Shown: in pieces, positions 1 through 5,947 of the stretch | Numbering within the stretch: position 1 is the first letter of the stretch | Layout of the letters: every line of letters starts with the position of its first letter | Virus record (IMG/VR): IMGVR_UViG_3300013120_000374 | Coordinates: 1 to 33,550 of that record | Length of the DNA stretch: 33,550 nt | Reading direction: 5' to 3' (one strand) | Origin: a virus | Program-made: the position numbers and the translations under genes | Notes under the pieces: generated by a model | Seen by the model: the letters and a program-made list of their open reading frames with translations, nothing else | Told to the model about the DNA's origin: nothing | Databases searched by the model: none

Positions 1-300
1 AAGGGCGAGGACTTGTCGGAGGGGGATCCGGAGCGGGCCAAGGCGGCTATCAAGGCTACTTCGGCGGCGAAGCGGGTCCGGCGCGAATTGGGGTTGCCGG
101 AGGAGGTGCTGACGGAGGGGTGTGCTTGTCAGCGGGGGATGATGCATCGGCTTGGTGAGAGTGGGGTGACGCTGGTGCCTTGTCCGTTCTGTCAGGACGG
201 GTTGCAGGCGATGGTTCGGGCGGCGGTTGACAAGCGGTTGCCGGCGGTGGAGTGGTATCGGGAACACGTGGAGCTCGCGGGGTTCGGAGGTACGTCGTGA
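1..300 (+). CDS. Partial small Cys-motif protein, 5' end outside window
   Basis: The reading frame is open from the first base, so the true start is probably outside the window; an internal TTG at 13 would give 95 residues. The middle carries a C-x-C pair (CACQRG) and a C-x-x-C pair (CPFC) about 22 residues apart, which looks like a small zinc-binding knuckle. The N-terminal part is Lys/Arg-rich and probably helical. Its TGA (298-300) overlaps the GTG start of the next gene at 297, so the two are translationally coupled. I do not recognise the family. Small zinc-knuckle proteins are common in phage early regions, and DNA or RNA binding would be a guess. Confidence 0.55.
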   Translation, partial: KGEDLSEGDPERAKAAIKATSAAKRVRRELGLPEEVLTEGCACQRGMMHRLGESGVTLVPCPFCQDGLQAMVRAAVDKRLPAVEWYREHVELAGFGGTS

Positions 301-1439
301 AGGTCGTGATCGCTGGAATGGATGGGTATATCGGGTGGCCGCTGTCGCACTATCTGCGGTGGCGGGGGCATGAGGTGGAGGGGTTTGACTGCTTCCTACG
401 ACGTCAGATGGTGCGGTGGGCTGGAGGGGAGTCGGTGACGCCGTTGCGGGATTGGCAGGAGGTACCGTTCTGCGATCTGCGGCTACGTCGTTCAGGGAGC
501 CCGGTACAGCGGTTCTTGGAAGGGGCAGACGTTGTGATCCACCTTGCGGAGCAGCCGTCGGCGCCATTCAGCATGAAGGACATGGACTCTGCCGCCACGA
601 CGGCGAACAACAACGTTGTCGGGACGCTCAACCTCCTGTGGGCCATGCAGGAAGTCTGCCCGGAGGCGCACCTCGTGAAGCTGGGCTCGATGGGGGAGTA
701 TGGGACGCCGAACGTGGACATTCTGGAGGGGGAGGCGGAGATGGTGTTCCGTGGGAGGCATGACCGGATGATCTTCCCGCGGCGGCCGGGGTCATTCTAC
801 CATGCGTCGAAGGTGGCGGACACGTACAACGTGGAGCTTGCCTGCCGTGCCTGGGGACTGCGGGCCACAGACATCATGCAAGGGGTGGTGTATGGGCTCG
901 GATATGAGCATCAGCCGGAGGGCAAGCTCGGCCTGACGCGGTTTGATGTGGATCCGATCTTCGGGACGGCTATCAACCGGTTCTGTGCGCAGGCGGTGGC
1001 GGAGGTGCCGATCACGCCGTATGGCAAGGGAGGGCAGACGCGCGGGTTCCTGCCGTTGCGGGACTCGTTGCAGTGCCTGGGAATCGCGATCGAGAATCCG
1101 CCGGCGTCGGGGGAGTATCGGACGCTCAATCAGTTCGAGCAGACGTACTCGATCGGCGAGCTGGCGCAGCAGGTGCAGGTGGCGGCGTGGTACTGGGGCG
1201 TGGCTTCTGAGGTGCGGCACGTGGAGAACCCGCGGGCGGAGGCGGAGGCGCACTACTACGAACCGGATCATCAGCGGCTGTTCGACCTGGGGTATGTGCC
1301 GACGCGCGACATGCAGTTGGAGCTCCGGGAGCTGATTGGGGTGCTGAGGGAGTATCGGGATCGGATTGACGTGGAGGCGTTGCTGCCAGACGTGCATTGG
1401 TCGGGGGAGCGGCGGCGCGTGGAGTACTTGGAGGCGTGA
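297..1439 (+). CDS. sqdB: UDP-sulfoquinovose synthase-like NAD-dependent epimerase (SQD1/SqdB family)
   Basis: An extended short-chain dehydrogenase of 380 residues. SQD1/SqdB makes UDP-sulfoquinovose from UDP-glucose and sulfite, the head-group donor for sulfolipid. What is seen: an N-terminal nucleotide-binding loop G7-x-x-G10-x-x-G13 (GMDGYIG); GSMGEYGTPN around residue 131, where plant SQD1 has GTMGEYGTPN; the catalytic YxxxK at Tyr168-Lys172 (FYHASK); then RATDIMQGVVYG, FGTAINRFCAQA and YGKGGQTRGF, and finally NPRAEAEAHYY. These blocks match SQD1 almost end to end, and the length is normal for the family. The catalytic Thr of SQD1 is replaced by Ser131, a conservative change. I chose GTG 297 because MKVVIAGMDGYIG begins the Rossmann strand exactly there; upstream codons overlap the previous gene. 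SQD1-like enzymes with other sugar products exist, so the exact substrate is inferred. Confidence 0.85.
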   Translation: MKVVIAGMDGYIGWPLSHYLRWRGHEVEGFDCFLRRQMVRWAGGESVTPLRDWQEVPFCDLRLRRSGSPVQRFLEGADVVIHLAEQPSAPFSMKDMDSAATTANNNVVGTLNLLWAMQEVCPEAHLVKLGSMGEYGTPNVDILEGEAEMVFRGRHDRMIFPRRPGSFYHASKVADTYNVELACRAWGLRATDIMQGVVYGLGYEHQPEGKLGLTRFDVDPIFGTAINRFCAQAVAEVPITPYGKGGQTRGFLPLRDSLQCLGIAIENPPASGEYRTLNQFEQTYSIGELAQQVQVAAWYWGVASEVRHVENPRAEAEAHYYEPDHQRLFDLGYVPTRDMQLELRELIGVLREYRDRIDVEALLPDVHWSGERRRVEYLEA

Positions 1440-1440
1440 G

Positions 1441-1728
1441 ATGAACCGGACCCGCGACACGAGCCTTGAGGCGTTTCGAGATGTGATTGCCAAGCTGGGC
1501 GAGGCGCAGGCGGCGGTGTGGGGGCTGTTCCGGGAGGGGGCGGTGTTGTGTGACCTTGAGATTCGGGATCGGCTGGGGTGGACGATCAACCGGGTTACGC
1601 CTCGGCGAGGGGAACTCGTTGACAAGGGGCTGTTGGAACTGAAGTTCAGGCTGCCGTATAAGGGGCGGCGGCGGTGTTTCTGGGGGCGGAGTATGAGGCT
1701 GTTTGCTGGGAAGGAGGTGGTCGGATGA
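1441..1728 (+). CDS. Small winged-helix-like DNA-binding protein
   Basis: A protein of 95 residues starting one base after the epimerase stop. The centre reads as a helix-turn-helix: a helix around CDLEIRDRLGW, a turn, a second helix around NRVTPRRGELVDKGLL, then a basic beta-wing-like segment (KFRLPYKGRRRCFW). This is the pattern of small winged-helix regulators that many phages carry in the early region, where the last helix reads DNA and the wing contacts the backbone. Its TGA overlaps the next ATG in an ATGA junction at 1725-1728. The target is unknown. A role in early-gene control or replication initiation is inference from fold and position. Confidence 0.6.
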   Translation: MNRTRDTSLEAFRDVIAKLGEAQAAVWGLFREGAVLCDLEIRDRLGWTINRVTPRRGELVDKGLLELKFRLPYKGRRRCFWGRSMRLFAGKEVVG

Positions 1729-1973
1729 ATTCGGGATTCAGCATTCAGAATTCAGAATTGGAGGGCATGTGCCCGACTTGTGCAGAGGAGGTGGCGGAGA
1801 TCATTCGTGAGAACCAGGCGCTGTGCGAAGACAACGAGCGGCTGGAGATGGAGTATCGCGGGGCGTGTGAGACGTTGGATCATCTCGCGTGGGATGTCGA
1901 GCGCGCGAGGAAGGGGCAGGTCGGTAGACAGTTGGATGAGGCTCGACAAGTTGTGTCCGACATGATTCGGTAA
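1725..1973 (+). CDS. Hypothetical CxxC coiled-coil protein with repeat-derived N terminus
   Basis: A protein of 82 residues coupled to the upstream gene by an ATGA overlap. The start has the RBS-like stretch AAGGAGGTGG just upstream. The first dozen residues (SIQNSELE) are encoded by an ATTCAG word repeat at about 1734-1761 that looks like non-coding filler absorbed into the frame. After it come one CPTC motif and a long charged helix (residues about 20-80) of coiled-coil character. A plausible alternative start is the ATG of the methionine directly before CPTC, downstream of the repeat and with GGAGGG before it. Family not recognised. Confidence 0.5.
   Translation: MNSGFSIQNSELEGMCPTCAEEVAEIIRENQALCEDNERLEMEYRGACETLDHLAWDVERARKGQVGRQLDEARQVVSDMIR
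1734..1761 (+). repeat. ATTCAG word repeat at gene start
   Basis: Three or four imperfect copies of ATTCAG/ATTCAGA in a row, clearly more AT-rich than the surrounding sequence. It overlaps the first codons of the 1725 gene. It is the first of about a dozen word-like repeats that sit at gene edges in this window. Confidence 0.7.
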
Positions 1974-1994
1974 CTGGAAGCGAGGTAGATACAC

Positions 1995-2729
1995 ATGCCA
2001 CGGAAGAAGAAGGTTGAGACTACGATCACGAGCGTTGATGGGTGTGACTCACGGCTTGCCGAGCTGCGCGAGATTGCGACGGCGCGGCAGGCGGTCGAGA
2101 ACTGGCGGAATCAGATCGATGAGGTGGTGGAGCAGATCCAGCTTCGGCTGCTTCGCGGCGTTGAGCTGGACGTGGACATTCCGGCGACGTTGTTGGGGGT
2201 GATGGAGGCGATGCCAGAGGGGCCGGCGGATGAGCACCTCGACATCCGGGTGGAGGCGCTGTCGGCGGATGTGCTGGCGTTTGTCGAGAAGCATGAGAGT
2301 GAGTACACAGGCGAGCAAGGGAACCGTTCGTGGGACCTGCCGAACGGCACGATCGGCTATCGCCTTGGAAATCCAGCGGTGAAGCCGAAGCCCGGGATCA
2401 CGGAGACGGCGGTGAAGGAGAACGCTGACTGGATGGCGGCACTCCGGAAGCTGGGTTATGTGCGGCAACCGCCGGCGACCATCAACAAAGCCGAGATCCT
2501 GAACGACTGGGCCGGCAAGGAACGCAAAGGCAAGGATGGAGAGCCGGAGCCGGCGCCGGCCCACGACACGATTCAACGGAGGCTCGCTAAGAGCGGGCTG
2601 CGGGTGTTGCAGGAGGATGAGGGGTTCTTTGAGTTGGCGAGGCCGGAGTTGCATTCGGTGGCGGAGGCCGGAGTTGCATTCGGTGGCGGAGGCCGGGGAG
2701 ACCGAAGATGCGCAAGCGGAAGCAGCTAA
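1995..2729 (+). CDS. gam: Mu Gam-like host-nuclease inhibitor (DNA-end protector), C terminus frameshifted by a duplication
   Basis: Mu Gam is a dimeric protein, homologous to Ku, that coats linear DNA ends and blocks host exonucleases. Seen here: a basic start (MPRKKK), a long N-terminal helix (residues about 15-60), then the Gam core NRSWDLPNGTIGYR, KPGITETAVKE, LRKLGYVRQP with NKAEIL, and SGLRVLQEDEGFFEL. Those blocks follow the Gam order of glycine-turn strand, helix, NKEAIL helix and final strand. The length of 244 residues is somewhat above the usual ~170-180. A perfect 25-bp tandem duplication (2641-2690) near the end shifts the frame, so the last ~20 residues (GGGGRGDRR) are probably recent and non-functional. 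Without the second copy the protein would run on in frame to a stop at 2776-2778. The start ATG follows GAGGTAGATACAC. Confidence 0.8.
   Translation: MPRKKKVETTITSVDGCDSRLAELREIATARQAVENWRNQIDEVVEQIQLRLLRGVELDVDIPATLLGVMEAMPEGPADEHLDIRVEALSADVLAFVEKHESEYTGEQGNRSWDLPNGTIGYRLGNPAVKPKPGITETAVKENADWMAALRKLGYVRQPPATINKAEILNDWAGKERKGKDGEPEPAPAHDTIQRRLAKSGLRVLQEDEGFFELARPELHSVAEAGVAFGGGGRGDRRCASGSS
2641..2690 (+). repeat. Perfect 25-bp tandem duplication in the gam 3' end
   Basis: Positions 2641-2665 and 2666-2690 are identical, beginning GGCCGGAGTTGCATTCGG. A partial third copy (GGCCGGGGA) follows. Because 25 is not a multiple of three, the extra copy moves the Gam C terminus into another frame. 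Confidence 0.92.
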
Positions 2730-2965
2730 GGGCGGTGCTGGAATGCTGGGATGCTGGTATTCGGAACGGGGCGACTAGGAGGCAGATGATGCTGCGAGCC
2801 ACATCGTCGGAACAGGATCGTTCATTCCTGCAATCCGTGATCTCAACGACGTTGCTCGAGGAAGCGATGGAGTGGATCGCCAGTAACCTCGCGCCTAACG
2901 ACGTGTTCGATGAGTCGGACTTGAGAGATTGGGCGGAGGAGAACGGATACGTTCAGGAGGAGTAG
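2708..2965 (+). CDS. Hypothetical small acidic phage protein
   Basis: A protein of 85 residues that overlaps the present gam stop by 22 nt; GGGGAG precedes the ATG at a suitable distance. The N terminus (MRKRKQLR) is basic. The C-terminal half is acidic and helical and contains LLEEAMEWIASNLAPNDVF followed by LRDWAEENGY, a style often seen in small uncharacterised phage early proteins. An alternative start is the ATG pair at 2786-2791, which would remove the part overlapping gam. Function unknown. Confidence 0.55.
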   Translation: MRKRKQLRAVLECWDAGIRNGATRRQMMLRATSSEQDRSFLQSVISTTLLEEAMEWIASNLAPNDVFDESDLRDWAEENGYVQEE

Positions 2966-2967
2966 CC

Positions 2968-3171
2968 ATGGACGCCGGCCGCCTCGAAGAGTGTACTCAC
3001 TGCGGAACGATGAATGAGCGGTGGCAGTGGGATAGGACCGGCATGGTAGTTCACGTGTGGTTCTATGAGCCGGGGAGTTGGCAGGTGGAGTGTTGTCGGT
3101 GCGGCCGGCCGTTCATGGCGAGCTCGCCGGTTCCGGGGCCGGATGGAGAGGTTGAGATTCGCGATGAATGA
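2968..3171 (+). CDS. Small zinc-ribbon protein
   Basis: A protein of 67 residues with two C-x-x-C pairs, CTHC near residue 9 and CCRC near residue 54, separated by an aromatic beta-rich segment (WQWDRTGMVVHVWFYEPGSW). That arrangement is a classical zinc ribbon. The start ATG at 2968 has a good AGGAGG about 7 nt upstream. Its stop overlaps the start of the next gene (ATG 3164), so it is coupled to the oxidoreductase. Nucleic-acid binding is likely from the fold; nothing more specific can be said. Confidence 0.6.
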   Translation: MDAGRLEECTHCGTMNERWQWDRTGMVVHVWFYEPGSWQVECCRCGRPFMASSPVPGPDGEVEIRDE

Positions 3172-4159
3172 GCTGAAGGTGATTGTGCTTGGTGCTGGCG
3201 ATCGGGGGGCGGTGCATGTGAAGGGGTGGCAGGCGATGCCGAATGCCCGGATTGTGGGCATTGTGGACTCGGTGGTGTCGAAGGCGTCGATGTTGGCGCT
3301 TGGGTGCCGCTGCCAGTGCTGGGGGGAGAGTTGGCGGAAGGCGCTGGACCAGTGGGCGGCGGACGTGGTGTCTATCGCGCTGCCGACGTCGGAGCATGTG
3401 CCGGCGATTCGTTGGGCGTTCCGGCGGGGGATGGACGTGTTCTGTGAGAAGCCGCTGTCGCAGACCTCCGGGGACGTCCTGAGGGTGATCGAGGAGAAGG
3501 AACGCAAGCTCGCGGTGTGCTTCCAGCTCCGGGCGATGCGGGTGTATGAGGAGGTGCGGGACATCCTGGCGGAAGAAGTCGGGCGGCCGTTCATGATGAT
3601 CACCCACGACTTCCGGGAGATCCGGCCGAAGATAGCAATGCACGATCCGCACGTGAACGGCGGCCCGATCGTGGATTGTTGGTGCCACCAGGTGGATCTG
3701 ATGCGATGGTTCACGGGGTGCGAGCCGGAGTCGGTGTATGCGCAGGGCTATCGATGGGCGCAGGGACACCAGTCCCTGGAGAAGATCGAGGTACTTGCCC
3801 ACGATTCGGCGACGGTCACGGCGGTGTTCACGGATGGCTCGACACTCCAGAGCAACATGAGTTGGGGGCTGCCGAAGACGGTGGATCATGAGGTGGCTTC
3901 GCCGGTGTTCGTTGGGCCGGGCGGGGTGATGGAGATTGGCGAGAACATCATCTACGTCAACAGCCAACGGGCCGCAGAGCCCATGCAAGTGCCACACATC
4001 ACGTCGGATGCGGCGACCTACAACTTGATTCAGCGCTTCGCGCGCGTTGTCCGCGGCGAGAGCCAACCGAATGACTCGGCTTGGTCGGCTTACATGGCGC
4101 AGCGGGCTTCGTTGGCGGCGCTTCGATCTATTGATACGGGGGAGGTTGAGCGGATTTGA
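3164..4159 (+). CDS. Gfo/Idh/MocA-family sugar oxidoreductase
   Basis: A protein of 331 residues, the usual family size. The N-terminal Rossmann domain shows the dinucleotide-binding loop G10-A-G12-D-R-G15 and then the family hallmark E95-K96-P97 (FCEKPLS), in which the Lys is catalytic. The C-terminal alpha/beta domain has GGPIVDCWCHQVDLMRWF, the family's G-G-x-hydrophobic-x-D-x-x-x-H-x-x-D-hydrophobic pattern whose His and Asp line the active site. Such enzymes oxidise or reduce pyranose or cyclitol rings with NAD(P), often in nucleotide-sugar or inositol pathways. ATG 3164 lets the sequence begin MNELKVIVLGAG, ideal for the first strand. The gene is chained by overlap to the zinc-ribbon gene before it and the ASCH gene after it. 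The substrate is unknown; a nucleotide sugar would fit the other sugar genes here. Confidence 0.82.
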   Translation: MNELKVIVLGAGDRGAVHVKGWQAMPNARIVGIVDSVVSKASMLALGCRCQCWGESWRKALDQWAADVVSIALPTSEHVPAIRWAFRRGMDVFCEKPLSQTSGDVLRVIEEKERKLAVCFQLRAMRVYEEVRDILAEEVGRPFMMITHDFREIRPKIAMHDPHVNGGPIVDCWCHQVDLMRWFTGCEPESVYAQGYRWAQGHQSLEKIEVLAHDSATVTAVFTDGSTLQSNMSWGLPKTVDHEVASPVFVGPGGVMEIGENIIYVNSQRAAEPMQVPHITSDAATYNLIQRFARVVRGESQPNDSAWSAYMAQRASLAALRSIDTGEVERI

Positions 4160-4282
4160 AGGCGCTGACGATCATTGAACCGTGGGCTTCTCTCATTGTG
4201 TATGGGGCCAAGCGCTACGAGACTCGCTCGTGGTCGACGAAGTACCGCGGCCCGCTGGCGGTCCATGGGGGAGCCAGGCGAG

Positions 4283-4310
4283 TTCTGATGAGGTTGGGAA
4301 GTGGTATAAT
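4283..4310 (+). promoter_or_regulatory. Extended -10 promoter upstream of RNA element copy 1
   Basis: TATAAT at 4305-4310 is preceded by TGG, so it is a perfect TGn-extended -10. A weak -35-like TTCTGA lies at 4283-4288 with a 16-bp spacer. A start at about 4317 would put the first conserved base of the RNA (4321) near the 5' end of the transcript. Exact TATAAT is rare in DNA this GC-rich. The only other one I noticed lies upstream of the second copy of the same element. Confidence 0.6.
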
Positions 4311-4320
4311 TGGGAGTACA

Positions 4321-4402
4321 GCCCACGACGGCATCAACGCCCAGGCAATCCGCACGAGGCAAGTGCTCGTGCGGGGTGTCTGGGCGTTTTGCGTTGTAGG
4401 GC
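4321..4402 (+). ncRNA. Structured RNA element, copy 1
   Basis: Three nested helices can be drawn. P1 pairs GCCCACGAC (4321-4329) with GTTGTAGGGC (4393-4402), with one bulged A and one G-U. P2 pairs AACGCCCAG (4336-4344) with CTGGGCGTT (4380-4388). P3 pairs CCGCACGAG (4350-4358) with CTCGTGCGG (4366-4374) over a 7-nt loop. Bases 4321-4347 are identical to 15129-15155, and TCTGGGCGTTT is shared with 15194-15204. P3 differs completely in sequence between the copies yet both pair perfectly. The distance between the conserved arms differs by 7 nt, so no reading frame is conserved and selection appears to act on the RNA. I cannot assign a known family. Whether it acts in trans or on the downstream membrane-protein gene (4468) is open. 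Confidence 0.7.
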
Positions 4403-4450
4403 ATTGCCAATTGCGAATTGGCAATTGCCAACTGGCAATTGGGAATGCCT
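4401..4450 (+). repeat. AATTGGC/GCCAATT palindromic word repeat
   Basis: Alternating CCAATTG, GAATTGG, CAATTGCC and GGCAATTGGG words form overlapping palindromes immediately 3' of RNA element copy 1 and just before the RBS of the 4468 gene. A related repeat occurs at 13436-13474. It is markedly AT-rich against its surroundings and could fold into a short hairpin. Confidence 0.75.
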
Positions 4451-4467
4451 TCGTAGGGAGGTAAGTC

Positions 4468-4725
4468 ATGGAAGTCACGACAGCCAGACCTCCAAGGGAT
4501 GAAGGGTGCCGGCCGATTGGCGGCACGGTTCTGACAGGCGGCCCATTGCCACCGTTGGGACTGCCGCCGGGGTCGGTTCGGGCCATCGCTCTCCTGTTGA
4601 TAGCGATTACGCTTTGCATCTCGGTACTGAAGGGCATCGAGCCGCCGCAGTGGATGCTGGCGATCTTTGGGGCGCAGATCGGGGAGTATGTGAGCCGGCG
4701 CGGGAACGGGGGGCCGCCGCAATGA
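4468..4725 (+). CDS. Small membrane protein, possible holin
   Basis: A protein of 85 residues with a strong RBS (GGGAGGTAAGTC before the ATG). A Pro/Gly-rich N-terminal third is followed by one clear membrane segment (VRAIALLLIAITLCISVL, residues about 38-55) and a weaker hydrophobic stretch (WMLAIFGAQIGEYV), ending in a short basic tail (SRRGNGG). Size, topology and position next to a second membrane protein suggest a holin or holin partner. No family signature proves it; a generic phage inner-membrane protein is the alternative. Confidence 0.5.
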   Translation: MEVTTARPPRDEGCRPIGGTVLTGGPLPPLGLPPGSVRAIALLLIAITLCISVLKGIEPPQWMLAIFGAQIGEYVSRRGNGGPPQ

Positions 4726-4979
4726 ACGGGGACCTCGGGAAGATCCACGACAAGCTGATGGAGATGCATGGGGACATTCGGGCGATGGCAGCACACTGCG
4801 AGGAGCGGTGCAAGCACGTCGACGCCGAGCTCACCGAGCACGATCAGCGAGTGACTCGACTCGAGGTATCGGAGGCGAACACGAAGCGAATCACGGGGCT
4901 TATCTCGGCTGTGGTGGCGGCGTTTGTGGCGGCGGTGGGGCTGCTGGTAAAGTGGATCGGATTTGGTGAGGCGCGATGA
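4722..4979 (+). CDS. Coiled-coil protein with C-terminal membrane anchor (XhlA/holin-like)
   Basis: A protein of 85 residues, coupled to the previous gene through an ATGA overlap. Residues 1-55 form a charged helix with heptad character (KIHDKLMEMHGDIRAMAAH, then HVDAELTEHDQRVTRLE). Residues about 58-78 are a single membrane segment (LISAVVAAFVAAVGLLVKW). N-terminal coiled coil plus C-terminal membrane helix is the layout of XhlA-type haemolysin/holin accessory proteins and some spanin-like proteins. Together with the 4468 product it likely forms a membrane pair for lysis. That role is inferred from architecture only. Confidence 0.5.
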   Translation: MNGDLGKIHDKLMEMHGDIRAMAAHCEERCKHVDAELTEHDQRVTRLEVSEANTKRITGLISAVVAAFVAAVGLLVKWIGFGEAR

Positions 4980-5149
4980 TTACGGTGAAGAAGTTGGCGG
5001 AGGAACTCGGTGTCCGGACTACGGTTGTGCTGTCGGAAGCTAATCACCGTGGGATCCAGGTGGAGGAGATGGAGGAGAAGATCACAGTGCGTGCGAAGGT
5101 GCTGACCAAAGCGGACGCGGAGAGGTTGCGGCAAGCGCTGCGCAGGTGA
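4976..5149 (+). CDS. Mini protein resembling the IF2 N-terminal domain
   Basis: A protein of 57 residues whose ATG overlaps the preceding TGA. It begins ITVKKLAEELGVRTTVVLSE, continues with HRGIQVEEME and ends in a basic helix (TKADAERLRQALRR). The first 30 residues follow the short IF2_N helix pattern (V-x-x-L-A-x-E-L-G-V), a DNA/RNA-binding-like fold found at the start of bacterial translation initiation factor 2 and reused in phage proteins. It lies directly before the packaging genes. A role as a small DNA-binding packaging or regulatory factor is possible but unproven. Confidence 0.55.
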   Translation: MITVKKLAEELGVRTTVVLSEANHRGIQVEEMEEKITVRAKVLTKADAERLRQALRR

Positions 5150-5155
5150 TACGTG

Positions 5156-5947
5156 ATGGCTGCGAAGGCGAAGGCAAAGACCAAAAGGACTGCAGGGACC
5201 TCAAAGACGCTGAAGGAGCGGCAGCGGGCGGCCGGCAATGCTGTTCGGGAGCATCCGGAGGCGGATCGGAAGGGGAAGCCGAATACGCAGGGGGTTTCGT
5301 TGGCTCCGGTCGACACGACAGAGGTCACGGAGGCGCTCGAGGCGGTCATTGGGGACGGCGCGCACTGGTTGCTCGACACGGGGTGCTCTATCTGCGGTCT
5401 GTTGTGGGACAAGCCGGATGAGTTCGTGAAGGTGAACCAGATGCTGACGGCCCGCAAGGGGGAGCGGCCGACACAGGGAGCGGTTGAGCAGTATGTGAAG
5501 GGACTTGGCGTGCCGTGCGGCACGAGCACGATTCGACGGCACCGGACGCACATGAAGGAGGTCGGCTTCTGGACGGCGTTGTTAGGGAAGAACGCGGAGC
5601 GGCTGATTGAGGAGTCGAAGCGGGTCGCTGGCGGGAAGGCGCCGGAGTTGATCCGGGTGCTGTGCGAGAACCTCCTTATGAAGCTGCTCGTCAAGGCGAA
5701 CTCCGGGAAGGCGGCCAAGGAGCAGCTTGGCATCGCGAGCCTGGCGCTGCGGTACCTGACGGCGGCGCCGCGGTCGGAGCTGACGGAAGCGAAGGTGTCG
5801 CAGGAGAAGCGGAAGCAGGCGGGCGTCGACGCGATGGTGGAGGCGCGGGCCGGCATGGAAGTTGCTTCGCGACTGGAGTCTCTGCGGGGGAAGATGCCGG
5901 ACGATCAGATTGAGATGGTTCGTGAGGCGTTGAGCAGCGGTGACTGA
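5156..5947 (+). CDS. Putative small terminase subunit (gp27 position)
   Basis: A protein of 263 residues. ATG 5156 is preferred because AGGTGA lies 6 nt upstream; a GTG at 5153 is the alternative. The N terminus is very basic (AAKAKAKTKRTAG, then KTLKERQRAAG), followed by a segment with CSICGLLW, a helix-turn-helix-like stretch with STIRRHRTHMKEVGF, and a long helical C-terminal half. It overlaps the large terminase start by 8 nt. In Mu-like phages the gene in this position (gp27, DUF3486) is the small terminase, which recognises the packaging site. The helical, basic composition fits that role, but I see no decisive motif, so the call rests mainly on position. Confidence 0.5.
   Translation: MAAKAKAKTKRTAGTSKTLKERQRAAGNAVREHPEADRKGKPNTQGVSLAPVDTTEVTEALEAVIGDGAHWLLDTGCSICGLLWDKPDEFVKVNQMLTARKGERPTQGAVEQYVKGLGVPCGTSTIRRHRTHMKEVGFWTALLGKNAERLIEESKRVAGGKAPELIRVLCENLLMKLLVKANSGKAAKEQLGIASLALRYLTAAPRSELTEAKVSQEKRKQAGVDAMVEARAGMEVASRLESLRGKMPDDQIEMVREALSSGD

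Larger units (their letters stand above)
4156..4464 (+). pseudogene. Truncated ASCH-domain protein overlapping RNA element copy 1
   Basis: A TTG start overlaps the oxidoreductase stop, giving KALTIIEPWASLIVYGAK, then YETRSW and YRGPLAVH. This is the unmistakable N-terminal half of an ASCH/PUA-like domain, a beta-barrel thought to bind RNA or modified nucleotides. After about residue 45 the match ends. The frame continues through the -10 box at 4305, the structured RNA at 4321-4402 and an AATTGGC repeat, giving non-ASCH residues (for example QLRIGNCQLAIGN) that mirror the DNA repeat. Family members usually run to ~110-150 residues with conserved strands that are absent here. I read it as a gene whose 3' half was replaced or deleted; the 102-residue product may not fold. 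Confidence 0.65.

Noticed and set aside
4321-4402. RNA copy 1 as a simple intrinsic terminator
   Set aside because: CTGGGCGTTTT does end a stem, but the 27-nt identity including unpaired bases, the extra enclosing P1 pairing and the upstream promoter are not explained by a terminator alone.
1-5150. Mu transposase, integrase or repressor genes in the left part
   Set aside because: None of the early proteins shows DDE, tyrosine- or serine-recombinase motifs; the HTH proteins are too small and unspecific to call a repressor.
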